Positions 1-6,152 of a stretch of DNA of 25,309 bases are shown piece by piece. A program made the position numbers and the translations under genes. The stretch is from Caldifarciminota bacterium (GTDB lineage Bacteria; Hydrothermota; Hydrothermia; B15-G9; DRBW01), in assembly GCA_011042705.1 (NCBI GenBank), contig DRBW01000204.1, positions 1 to 25,309 on the forward strand, given 5' to 3'. How positions within the stretch are numbered: the stretch's first letter is position 1; the number at the start of each line of letters is the position of its first letter. A model generated the notes under the pieces. It had not been told where the DNA came from, did no database searches, and worked only from the letters and a program-made list of their open reading frames with translations.

Positions 1-1
1 G

Positions 2-124
2 GCTTTCCCAAAACCGGGTCTTTATTGGATATACGCACAGGGCTGTACTGTGCGGAAGGAGCCCTCCCTTTTCAACCTCCACACCTCCTTCGTCGTCGAC
101 GAAAAGGGCCGGGCAAAACCTTGA
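2..124 (+). CDS. C-terminal fragment of an unknown protein (5' end outside window)
   Basis: A reading frame open from the left edge runs 40 codons and stops at TGA 122-124. The residues (LYWIYAQGCTVRKEP, then SLFNLHTSFVVDEKG) look protein-like and the codons fit the neighbouring genes. I recognise no family. The other two forward frames are also open here, so coding status is inferred from composition only. Its stop codon lies inside the -35-like TTGACA proposed for the next gene. Confidence 0.35.
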   Translation, partial: AFPKPGLYWIYAQGCTVRKEPSLFNLHTSFVVDEKGRAKP

Positions 125-149
125 CAGGGGGAATTGCCCGTGCGATCAT
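121..149 (+). promoter_or_regulatory. Weak candidate promoter for the ERCC4 nuclease gene
   Basis: TTGACA (121-126), a 17-nt spacer, then GATCAT (144-149), which matches TATAAT at 4 of 6 positions. The -10 ends 7 nt before the ATG at 156, so a transcript from here would be leaderless. No Shine-Dalgarno sequence precedes the ATG. The -10 is poor, so this is the weakest of the four cases of this kind in the window. Confidence 0.35.
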
Positions 150-155
150 AGAGAC

Positions 156-800
156 ATGGCCAGGATTCTGGCTGATATAAGGGAGAGTAAGTCGGGCGTA
201 CCGGACCTGATATTGAAGGAGGGTGTCAGCGTCATTTACGGGACGCTGCCAATAGGGGATTATGTCCTCTCGGAAAGGGTGCTGGTCGAGAGGAAAAGCC
301 TCTACGATTTCGCGAGCTCCATAAAGAACAAGAGGGTGTTCAGGCAGCTGGCCGACCTCAGGGACAGCTGCGAGATGCCTATCCTTATACTGGAGGGAGG
401 CTCCCTGTCGAAGGTGAGGGGCGTCAAGAAAAAGGGTCTCCTCGGCGCCCTCGCCCTCATCACCGTTTACTACAGGATACCGGTGATCTTCACCGCCGAC
501 AGGTCCGAGACGGCGCAATTTCTTGCCATCCTTGCCCGAAGGGAATCCATGGAACTTGGAGAAGTGATGTCGGTCTTCAACAAGAAAAAGGCGCGCACAA
601 AGGAGGAGAAGCTTCTCAGGGTTGTGGAATCATTGCCCGATGTGGGGCCCAAGAGGGCGAGGGAGCTCCTCCGCAAATTCGGGAGCCTGAGGAACCTCTT
701 CAATGCATCTTACGAGGAGCTTTTGTCCGTGCCGGGTTTCGGGGAGGGCAGGGCCCTGAAACTCCTGAAGTTTTTCAGGGAAGAGACAGAGGAAATTTGA
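156..800 (+). CDS. ERCC4/XPF-type structure-specific nuclease with C-terminal helix-hairpin-helix domain
   Basis: A 214-residue protein. Residues 1-130 form an ERCC4-type nuclease core: acidic residues D7 and E10 in ADIRE, GDY at 34-36, and the signature VERKSLYD at 44-51, which matches the ERKxxxD metal-binding motif of XPF, Mus81 and Hef. Residues 155-207 carry two helix-hairpin-helix units (LPDVGPKRARELL and SVPGFGEGRALKLL), which bind DNA in this family. No helicase domain is present, so it resembles the short crenarchaeal XPF form. By family knowledge such proteins cut branched or flap DNA in repair; that role is inferred here. The ATG at 156 is preferred because the family core begins at once and the upstream in-frame sequence is not protein-like. 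No Shine-Dalgarno is visible. Such stand-alone nucleases are uncommon in bacteria, so horizontal origin is possible. Confidence 0.88.
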   Translation: MARILADIRESKSGVPDLILKEGVSVIYGTLPIGDYVLSERVLVERKSLYDFASSIKNKRVFRQLADLRDSCEMPILILEGGSLSKVRGVKKKGLLGALALITVYYRIPVIFTADRSETAQFLAILARRESMELGEVMSVFNKKKARTKEEKLLRVVESLPDVGPKRARELLRKFGSLRNLFNASYEELLSVPGFGEGRALKLLKFFREETEEI

Positions 801-835
801 GGCGACGCAGAACTTTCTCTGTTTTGAGACAGAAC

Positions 836-864
836 TTGAAAAGTGAGGGGAAAGCGGTTATAAT
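836..864 (+). promoter_or_regulatory. Promoter of the tRNA-Ala / tRNA-Leu transcript
   Basis: TTGAAA (836-841), 17-nt spacer, perfect TATAAT (859-864), with the tRNA 5' end at 881, about 10 nt past the expected start site near 871. The strong -10 and short leader are typical of stable RNA promoters. Confidence 0.75.
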
Positions 865-880
865 CATCACCGTCACAAGT

Positions 881-953
881 GGGGCCGTAGCTCAGCTGGG
901 AGAGCATCAGGCTGGCAGTCTGAGGGTCGTGGGTTCGAATCCCACCGGCTCCA
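881..953 (+). tRNA. tRNA-Ala (anticodon GGC)
   Basis: A 73-nt cloverleaf. The acceptor stem pairs 881-887 with 946-952 and includes the G3-U70 wobble that specifies alanine. The D stem is 890-893/902-905, the anticodon stem 907-911/919-923 with anticodon GGC at 914-916, and the T stem 929-933/941-945 around TTCGAAT. Discriminator is A953. The 3' CCA is not encoded, so it must be added after transcription. Confidence 0.96.
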
Positions 954-962
954 CTTTTTGTT

Positions 963-1047
963 GCGAGGGTGGCGGAATTGGCATACGCGCTGGATTTAGG
1001 ATCCAGTCCGCCGAAAGCGGGTGCGGGTTCAAGTCCCGCCCCTCGCA
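963..1047 (+). tRNA. tRNA-Leu (anticodon UAG)
   Basis: An 85-nt type II tRNA. The acceptor stem pairs 963-969 with 1040-1046, the anticodon stem is 990-994/1002-1006 with anticodon TAG at 997-999, and a long variable arm (about 1007-1022) is present as expected for leucine. Discriminator is A1047; no CCA is encoded. It lies 9 nt behind tRNA-Ala(GGC) and only 6 nt ahead of the next protein start, so all three are probably on one transcript. Confidence 0.96.
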
Positions 1048-1053
1048 TATAGC

Positions 1054-1884
1054 TTGAAAGTGATTGCTGCTTTACTCGGTCTCCTCATCTTCAGTTCTCA
1101 GCCTGTACAGGGTCCGCGGGTGGTATCCCTTTCTCCTGCCGTCACCGAGATCATCTATGCCATCGGCAGGGGAGATCTGCTCGTCGGAAATACGATATAC
1201 TGCGATTATCCCGAGGAGGCGAAGAGAGTTCGGAAGGTGGGAGACCTGATCTCACCCAAAATAGAACTCATAAAATCGCTCGAACCCGACCTCGTCTTTC
1301 TGACACTTCCCCTTCAGAGGCACGTCAGGGAGGAGCTCTCCGCCCTGGGCATCGAGACCGTCGACGTATCGCCGGAGTCGATCTCGGGCATCTACGAGGC
1401 AATAAAGAAGGTGGGACGGCTTCTCGGAGCTGAGGCGAGAGCTGAGTCACTCGTGGCGGAGCTGAAATCTGCCGTCGACTCCCTGAGTAGCACGAGATCA
1501 AAGTGGCGTCCCAGGTGCTATCTGGAGCTATCACCCGATCCCCCCTATACGGCGGGAGGGTCTTCCTTTGTCAACGAGCTTCTGGAGGTCGCCGGCGGAG
1601 TCAACATTTTTTCCGATGTTAAGAAGAGCTATTTCGTGGTGTCGATGGAATCAGTTGTCAAGAGGAATCCCGAGGTGATAATCCTCATATATGAAGGAGC
1701 TTCCAGGGATGCCGTGATCGGCAGGCTCGGCTTTGAGAAGGTCGAGGCGGTGAAGAGGGGGTGGATCATAACTGGTCTGGATCCTGATGTGATCACGAGG
1801 CCCGGTCCCCGCTTTGTGGAGGGCATACGGGCTTTGAGAGAGGCTATCGAGAGCCTGGGAAGTAATCGAAGATCTCAGCCCTGA
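1054..1884 (+). CDS. Periplasmic cobalamin/iron-complex binding protein (BtuF/TroA-like helical backbone fold)
   Basis: About 276 residues: a signal peptide (KVIAALLGLLIFSSQPVQG) followed by a helical-backbone metal-receptor domain. Family hallmarks are RVVSLSPAVTEIIYAIG near the N-terminus, the VGNTIYCDYPEEAKRVRKVG segment and the P-x-I-E-x-I-K-x-L-x-P-D-L-V-F pattern. No lipobox cysteine is seen, so it is probably soluble in the periplasm. By family it would deliver vitamin B12 or an iron chelate to an ABC importer, but no BtuCD-like genes are nearby. I chose TTG 1054 (GTG 1060 is the alternative) because longer in-frame starts lie inside the tRNA-Leu gene and would add non-signal residues. 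There is no Shine-Dalgarno, and the mRNA would begin at the tRNA 3' end. The 3' end overlaps the convergent DUF3108 gene by 41 bp. Confidence 0.85.
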   Translation: MKVIAALLGLLIFSSQPVQGPRVVSLSPAVTEIIYAIGRGDLLVGNTIYCDYPEEAKRVRKVGDLISPKIELIKSLEPDLVFLTLPLQRHVREELSALGIETVDVSPESISGIYEAIKKVGRLLGAEARAESLVAELKSAVDSLSSTRSKWRPRCYLELSPDPPYTAGGSSFVNELLEVAGGVNIFSDVKKSYFVVSMESVVKRNPEVIILIYEGASRDAVIGRLGFEKVEAVKRGWIITGLDPDVITRPGPRFVEGIRALREAIESLGSNRRSQP

Positions 1885-2542
1885 GGGAACCTATAAAGAG
1901 CTTCGTGCTTATCCTGAGCGGAACGCCGCCGAGGTCAGGGCAGATCCAGAGCTCCATACCCCTCCTGGATTTGAAGACATTGACCCCCTTGAAATCCGGA
2001 ACCACTTTTAAAGCCCTGAATTTTCCAAGGAAGGTCTTGAAACTCCTGTATTTTTCAGCCGTTATCACCAGTGTCATGCTCCTCCTGTCCACGTGATAGG
2101 GCACCCTGAGGGTCTCCCCGGATTCGATCCTTTTGAGCCTCACGAAATAGAAGACAGCAAGGGGATCGAGCGCACCGCGCGGGATTTCAACGGTGTCCCC
2201 CTCGGGGTAAAGGGCCTTTCCCGAATCGGGCACGTAATCGACGACCCTGTCAGCCCTGTATTTTCCTTCCCTGAGATGCTTTTCATATCGAAGTGTGGCG
2301 AAGGATTCAACGTCCACGTAGGAATGGATCTCATCGGCCACCTTAAAAAAGGTCGAGAAGGGCTCTCTTGTCTCCGCCCTGAGGAGAAAGTGGTAGGCGA
2401 GTCGTCCCCTTATCCTCACGGTGTCAACTACCGAAAGCTCTAACGTGCCGGCTTTGAAGGGCCCGTACTTGACATGATAGAGGGCTCTTTCTCCTATTCG
2501 AAAGGGCAGAAGCAGAAAGAGGGCGAGAAGAGGCTCAAGCAT
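1844..2542 (-). CDS. DUF3108-family exported protein
   Basis: A 232-residue protein with a hydrophobic signal-like N-terminus (MLEPLLALFLLLPF), then a beta-rich domain with the DUF3108 pattern: GERALYHVKYGPFKAGTLEL at the start, a Y-x-D-x-x-S-F-x-x-x-x-Y-E-K segment in the middle, and a C-terminal V-P-L-R-I-S-T strand. DUF3108 proteins are periplasmic or outer-membrane-associated proteins of unknown function, often near LPS or cell-envelope genes. It is the last gene of the five-gene operon; its ATG overlaps the end of the GT9 gene by 8 bp, suggesting translational coupling. Its stop codon lies within the opposing BtuF-like gene. No terminator is visible. Confidence 0.8.
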   Translation of the reverse strand: MLEPLLALFLLLPFRIGERALYHVKYGPFKAGTLELSVVDTVRIRGRLAYHFLLRAETREPFSTFFKVADEIHSYVDVESFATLRYEKHLREGKYRADRVVDYVPDSGKALYPEGDTVEIPRGALDPLAVFYFVRLKRIESGETLRVPYHVDRRSMTLVITAEKYRSFKTFLGKFRALKVVPDFKGVNVFKSRRGMELWICPDLGGVPLRISTKLFIGSLRAEIFDYFPGSR

Positions 2543-3593
2543 TAAGGAGTTCCATGGAGGCTTTATAGACCATGTCCACGGGGAGGTCTTTGAGGCAGGC
2601 GAAGTCGAGGCCGGCTGGACAGGTCATTGGCTTGGGGGAATAGTGAAAACAGGGACTACAGGGGAGGTTCAGCCGCACGATCCTTTTCTGCTCTGTCCAG
2701 GGGCCCACCCATGTGGGATTTGTTGGCCCGAAAATGGCCACGACGGGAACCTGTAATGCGGCCGCCAGGTGCATGAGGCCCGAATCGTTGGTCACGAAAA
2801 GGGAACATCGGGACATTATGGCGGCGGCTTCCCTCAGGGTCTCCGTCTTGACCGATATCGCTCCCTCTCCGACCTTTTCGGCGATGTAATCCTTTACCTC
2901 CTCGTCCTCGGGCCCTCCGAAGAGAAGTATCCTTGAGCCCGGGATGTCGGAGAGAAATCTCCTCGCCAGCTCGACGAATTTGTCCCTCGGCCACCTCTTT
3001 TTCACGTGGTTTTTGAAAACGCTGGAGCCTGGGTGGAAGCCTATAAGGACGTGATTCTCGAGGCCCTTTTCCCTCAGAAAGCTCTCCCTGAAATGTACCT
3101 CGTCCTCGGCGACGAAGTACTGCAGGGGGTAACGGTGAATCTTCTTCTCGGGAATTCCGAGGAGGGTTAAAAGCCGCAGGTTCTCCTCTACGGCGTGAAG
3201 CTCCGGGTCCTCCTTTATGGTGATGTTCTTGAGGAAATTGAGCTCTCTTTTGTCGCATTTGAGGTATCTATGGCCGATCCTTTTGGGAGCTCCGAGAAGG
3301 AAGGCGAGGATGTTGTATTCCGATCGGTTAGATGGAAAAAAATTTATGGTGATGTCGAACTTGCCCCTCATGCTCAACACGTATTTCAGCGACTCTACCT
3401 TCCCCTGTTTCAGGAAGGGGAAGTAGATCAGATGGTCAACGTCCGGGTTGCCCAGCAGAGCCTGATAGGTGCTCCTGAACATCGTCAGGTAGGTTATCTC
3501 CCAATCGGGACGGTTTTCCTTGAGGACCCTGAGCGCCGGAGTGGTCATCAGCACATCTCCTATGCCGTATAGCGGAATTATTCCAATTTTCAT
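2535..3593 (-). CDS. Glycosyltransferase family 9 (ADP-heptose:LPS heptosyltransferase-like)
   Basis: A 352-residue GT-B enzyme. The N-terminal domain opens with KIGIIPLYGIGDVLMTTPAL, the GT9 equivalent of the glycine-rich G-D-x-x-x-x-x-P motif. The C-terminal domain has FHPGSS near 186, LLFGGPED at 223-230 and TNDSGLMHLAAALQVPVVAI at 268-287, which holds the nucleotide-sugar binding residues, followed by FGPTNPTWVGPW. Several cysteines follow (PCSPCFHY, MTCPAG), a C-terminal feature also seen in other GT9 members. The family transfers heptose from ADP-heptose to the LPS inner core, but the real donor and acceptor here are unknown. It implies a diderm envelope. The start overlaps the tyrS stop by 4 bp (ATGA), and the end overlaps the DUF3108 gene by 8 bp. 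Confidence 0.9.
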   Translation of the reverse strand: MKIGIIPLYGIGDVLMTTPALRVLKENRPDWEITYLTMFRSTYQALLGNPDVDHLIYFPFLKQGKVESLKYVLSMRGKFDITINFFPSNRSEYNILAFLLGAPKRIGHRYLKCDKRELNFLKNITIKEDPELHAVEENLRLLTLLGIPEKKIHRYPLQYFVAEDEVHFRESFLREKGLENHVLIGFHPGSSVFKNHVKKRWPRDKFVELARRFLSDIPGSRILLFGGPEDEEVKDYIAEKVGEGAISVKTETLREAAAIMSRCSLFVTNDSGLMHLAAALQVPVVAIFGPTNPTWVGPWTEQKRIVRLNLPCSPCFHYSPKPMTCPAGLDFACLKDLPVDMVYKASMELLNA

Positions 3594-4804
3594 CGGTTTT
3601 CTGAGGGAACTAACTTAAGGAACCTCCTCTTGCCGACCTTAAGGATCTTCTCGCCGTCGGCCCTGAGGATTGCCTTCTCATCGGTGATGGGAGTCCCATC
3701 GAGTTTCACTCCCCCCTGCCTTACGAGTCTCCTTGCCTCGCTTTTGGAGGAGGTAAGTCCTGCTTCGAAGATTATGGAAATTATGTCCTTGCCCTCCGGC
3801 GGGATTTCGAAGATGGGAACATCCTCGGGTATCCCCCTCTCCCTGAAGATCCTGTCGAATTCCCTCTGAGATCTCTCTGCCTCTTCCCTGTTATAGAGCG
3901 TCTCGACGATCTCGAAGGCGAGTCGAGCCTTTGTGTTTCTGGGATCGGTCTTCATGAGGGCTTTGATCTCCTCTAACCTCTCCCCCTCGTATCCGAGGAC
4001 GAGCTCGAAGTATTTGGGGACGAGCTCGTCGGGTATTGACATGACTTTCCCGTAAATCTCTCCGGGAGGCTCGGTGAGGCCGATGTAGTTGTCATAAGAT
4101 TTAGACATCTTGAGTTTTCCATCGGTGCCCTCAAGGAGAGGCAGGGTGAGGATTACCTGTGGTTCCTGGCCGAAAGCCTTCTGGATCTCCCTGGCGATGA
4201 GGAAATTAAATTTCTGGTCCGTTCCCCCGACCTCGATATCGGAGGCTATCACATAGGAGTCGTAGCCCTGGAACAGGGGGTAGAGGAATTCGTGGATCGA
4301 TATCGGGATCTCCTGCCTGAAACGCTTCTCGAAGTCATCCCTCTCGAGCATCCTGGCGACGGTATAGGTGGAGGCGAGCTTGATCACGTCGCGGGCCGTC
4401 AGTTTCTCGTGCCACTCCGAGTTGTACCTGACTTCCGTCTTCTCCCTGTCGAGGACACGGAAGACCTGTTCGAAGTAAGTCCTGGAGTTTTCCTTCACCT
4501 CCTTCCTGGAGAGCTGGGGCCTCGTCTTCGAGCGCCCCGAGGGATCGCCTATCATCGCAGTGAAATCGCCCACGATGAAGATTATGTGATGCCCGAGATC
4601 CTGGAGCTCTTTGAGCTTTCTGAGGCATACGTAATGGCCGAGGTGGAGATCAGGCCGGGAGGGGTCTGCGCCGTATTTTATCCTGAGGGGTTCCCCCTTT
4701 GCCCTTTTCCTCTTGAGTTTCTCCATGAGCTCTTCTTCGGGAATGAGCTCGGCGACGCCCCTCTTGATGATTTTGAGCTCTTCTTCGATGGATAGATCTC
4801 TCAT
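3590..4804 (-). CDS. tyrS: Tyrosyl-tRNA synthetase
   Basis: A 404-residue class I aminoacyl-tRNA synthetase that charges tRNA-Tyr in the cytoplasm. The HIGH-equivalent motif is HLGH at 54-57 within ADPSRPDLHLGH, and the KMSKS loop is intact at 232-236 in GTDGKLKMSKSYDN. Both variants are typical of the TyrZ-like subgroup rather than the E. coli TyrS type. The region DFTAMIGDPSGRSKTR also fits this group. A C-terminal S4 RNA-binding domain covers roughly 340-400 (SKSEARRLVRQGGVKLDG). Length is normal. It overlaps the zinc-ribbon gene before it and the GT9 gene after it by 4 bp each. Confidence 0.97.
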   Translation of the reverse strand: MRDLSIEEELKIIKRGVAELIPEEELMEKLKRKRAKGEPLRIKYGADPSRPDLHLGHYVCLRKLKELQDLGHHIIFIVGDFTAMIGDPSGRSKTRPQLSRKEVKENSRTYFEQVFRVLDREKTEVRYNSEWHEKLTARDVIKLASTYTVARMLERDDFEKRFRQEIPISIHEFLYPLFQGYDSYVIASDIEVGGTDQKFNFLIAREIQKAFGQEPQVILTLPLLEGTDGKLKMSKSYDNYIGLTEPPGEIYGKVMSIPDELVPKYFELVLGYEGERLEEIKALMKTDPRNTKARLAFEIVETLYNREEAERSQREFDRIFRERGIPEDVPIFEIPPEGKDIISIIFEAGLTSSKSEARRLVRQGGVKLDGTPITDEKAILRADGEKILKVGKRRFLKLVPSENR

Positions 4805-5139
4805 ACCCAGTAGATGAATACGCCGCAGTTGGGACAGGTAGAGAGCTTTTCGTTTCTATCGGCCTCGGAGGTCATGGCTATAGGGAGTAGGGAAAAACAA
4901 TTCATGCATACACCCCCGATAACCGGCGCGATGCCCCTTTTGTATTTTTTCTTGAGCTTCTCGTATTTCTTAAGTACGTCCTCGGGGATCTTCTTGATTA
5001 TCTCGGCTCTCGCCTTCTCCAATTTGAAGATCTGGTCCTCAACGTCGAAGCCGATCTCCCGATAGTCGGGGCTCTGGAGCTCCTGGATCATAACGTCCAG
5101 GTCGTTCAGGGCGATAAGGGCTTCGAGAACAGGATGCAT
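4801..5139 (-). CDS. Small C4-type zinc-ribbon protein with coiled-coil segment
   Basis: A 112-residue protein. Residues 30-67 are strongly charged and helical (DQIFKLEKARAEII onward), and residues 78-105 form a zinc ribbon with C78-M-N-C81 and C102-P-N-C105. This is the C4-type zinc-ribbon (zf-RING_7-like) family, in which a coiled coil precedes a C-terminal Zn site; this copy is about half the usual length and has only a short coil. Family members have been suggested to bind nucleic acid or act in assembly, but function is unsettled. Its ATG lies 1 nt after the PTS IIA stop codon, and its end overlaps tyrS by 4 bp. Confidence 0.8.
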   Translation of the reverse strand: MHPVLEALIALNDLDVMIQELQSPDYREIGFDVEDQIFKLEKARAEIIKKIPEDVLKKYEKLKKKYKRGIAPVIGGVCMNCFSLLPIAMTSEADRNEKLSTCPNCGVFIYWV

Positions 5140-5140
5140 C

Positions 5141-5596
5141 TCATTCTTCCTCTTCCAGTTTCGCCAGGTACTTTATGAATTCATCGGGATCCTCTATTTC
5201 CATATAGTCCTCTCTTTTCGATAGCTTTCGGGCCACATGGGCTATTTTGCCGAGGGTGAGAAGGTAGGTCGTGCCCGGGTCCTGGGGAGGTGCGCAGAGC
5301 AGGAAAAAGAGGTGTACCGGCTTGCCGTCCAGCGCGTCGAAGTCGATGCCCTCTTTGGATCTGCCCACGACGAGGTAGACCTTATCCAGAACCAGGCTTC
5401 TCGTATGAGGTATCGCGATGCCCTTGCCTATCCCGGTGGATCCGATCGACTCCCGTTTTTTGAGCGCCTCGTAGACGAGCTTTTCCTTGTCCTCAGGGAG
5501 CTTGAGAGCGGCCAGGAGCTCCCTCAGCACGTCATCCTTGTTTTTGGATTTGAGATTGAGAATAACTCTGTCCTTATCGAGCAGCTTTTCCAGCAT
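5141..5596 (-). CDS. PTS EIIA type-2 (fructose/nitrogen-regulatory, PtsN-like) domain protein
   Basis: A 151-residue stand-alone EIIA domain of the fructose/mannitol type. The phosphorylated histidine is H64 in GIAIPHTRS, preceded by the conserved ESIGSTGIGKG stretch. Length fits a single PtsN-like domain with no EIIB or EIIC fused. With no sugar permease beside it, a regulatory role like that of EIIA-Ntr is more likely than transport, but this is inference and no EI or HPr gene is in the window. It is the first gene of a five-gene operon, with a strong promoter and a good Shine-Dalgarno sequence. Confidence 0.88.
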   Translation of the reverse strand: MLEKLLDKDRVILNLKSKNKDDVLRELLAALKLPEDKEKLVYEALKKRESIGSTGIGKGIAIPHTRSLVLDKVYLVVGRSKEGIDFDALDGKPVHLFFLLCAPPQDPGTTYLLTLGKIAHVARKLSKREDYMEIEDPDEFIKYLAKLEEEE

Positions 5597-5603
5597 AGAT
5601 AAA

Positions 5604-5610
5604 ACCTCCT
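5604..5610 (-). promoter_or_regulatory. Shine-Dalgarno of the PTS IIA gene
   Basis: AGGAGGT read on the minus strand, about 7-8 nt before the ATG at 5596. It fixes this start and shows that this organism also uses classical ribosome binding sites. Confidence 0.85.
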
Positions 5611-5619
5611 ATTGGGCAG

Positions 5620-5648
5620 ATTTTAAACTTCGACATAACAAGTGTCAA
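5620..5648 (-). promoter_or_regulatory. Promoter of the PTS IIA / zinc-ribbon / tyrS / GT9 / DUF3108 operon
   Basis: On the minus strand: perfect TTGACA (5648-5643), 17-nt spacer, TAAAAT (5625-5620). The start site should fall near 5613, giving a short leader that contains the Shine-Dalgarno sequence. This is the classical arrangement, in contrast to the leaderless type seen elsewhere in the window. Confidence 0.82.
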
Positions 5649-5717
5649 CAAAGACGCAGATATAGGAATATGCGGAAAGCGCCATCCTGTCAAGTTGGTT
5701 AAGGGGCGCGATGCCCG

Positions 5718-5746
5718 TTGACGGGGATGGGGAAAAAGTGAATAAT
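5718..5746 (+). promoter_or_regulatory. Promoter of the gtrA-like / YfhO-like gene pair, predicted leaderless
   Basis: TTGACG (5718-5723), 17-nt spacer, AATAAT (5741-5746), each 5 of 6 to consensus. The -10 box ends 8 nt before the ATG at 5754, so transcription would start at or within about 2 nt of the start codon. No Shine-Dalgarno is present in that space (TTCTTAGG). Confidence 0.6.
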
Positions 5747-5753
5747 TCTTAGG

Positions 5754-6152
5754 ATGCGACTATGGGGCTTTTTGGACATAAAGCGGTTTCTGAAGTTTTC
5801 TGTGGTCGGCGCTTCCGGCGTCGTCGTCAACCTGGGGCTCCTCTACATTTTCGTGAATTTTGCCGGTCTGGATAAATTTCTCTCGGGAGCCCTCGCCATA
5901 GAGCTATCCATCCTCAACAACTTCTTCTGGAACAACCTCTGGACCTGGAGGGAGAGGAGAGCAGAGAGCGTCTTCCTGAGGCTCCTCAAATACAACCTTG
6001 CTACGGCTTCGACCTCTGCCCTCGGCAACTACGCTATGTTTGCATTTCTGCTGAAGCTCGGGTTAAACTATTTAATTGCCGACGCGATTGGAATAGGCGT
6101 GGCAGTCATTATCAATTTCTTTCTCAGCGACCGGTGGGTCTTTAAAGGATGA
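5754..6152 (+). CDS. GtrA-like small integral membrane protein
   Basis: A 132-residue protein with four predicted membrane helices and the GtrA family pattern: a basic start (KRFLKFSVVGASGVVVNLGL), NNFFWNNLWTWRERR after helix 2, a polar stretch, then a last helix ending FFLSDRWVFK. GtrA-like proteins are thought to flip or position polyprenyl-linked sugars in cell-surface polysaccharide synthesis. The stop overlaps the YfhO-like start by 4 bp (ATGA), so the two are co-translated. The ATG at 5754 is favoured by its position relative to the -10 box; an in-frame TTG lies at 5772. Confidence 0.88.
   Translation: MRLWGFLDIKRFLKFSVVGASGVVVNLGLLYIFVNFAGLDKFLSGALAIELSILNNFFWNNLWTWRERRAESVFLRLLKYNLATASTSALGNYAMFAFLLKLGLNYLIADAIGIGVAVIINFFLSDRWVFKG

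Noticed and set aside
72..518. 148-codon minus-strand frame across the start of the ERCC4 gene
   Set aside because: Antisense to a clear ERCC4 nuclease; rich in Arg and Pro, with no family pattern.
881..1047. tRNA genes as attachment site of an integrated element
   Set aside because: No integrase gene, and I saw no repeated tRNA 3' end elsewhere in the window.
797..1057. 86-codon plus-strand frame
   Set aside because: It lies across two tRNA genes with perfect cloverleaf folding; its residues are a translation of the tRNAs.
4292..4795. 167-codon plus-strand frame
   Set aside because: Antisense shadow of tyrS, whose HLGH motif lies in this region.
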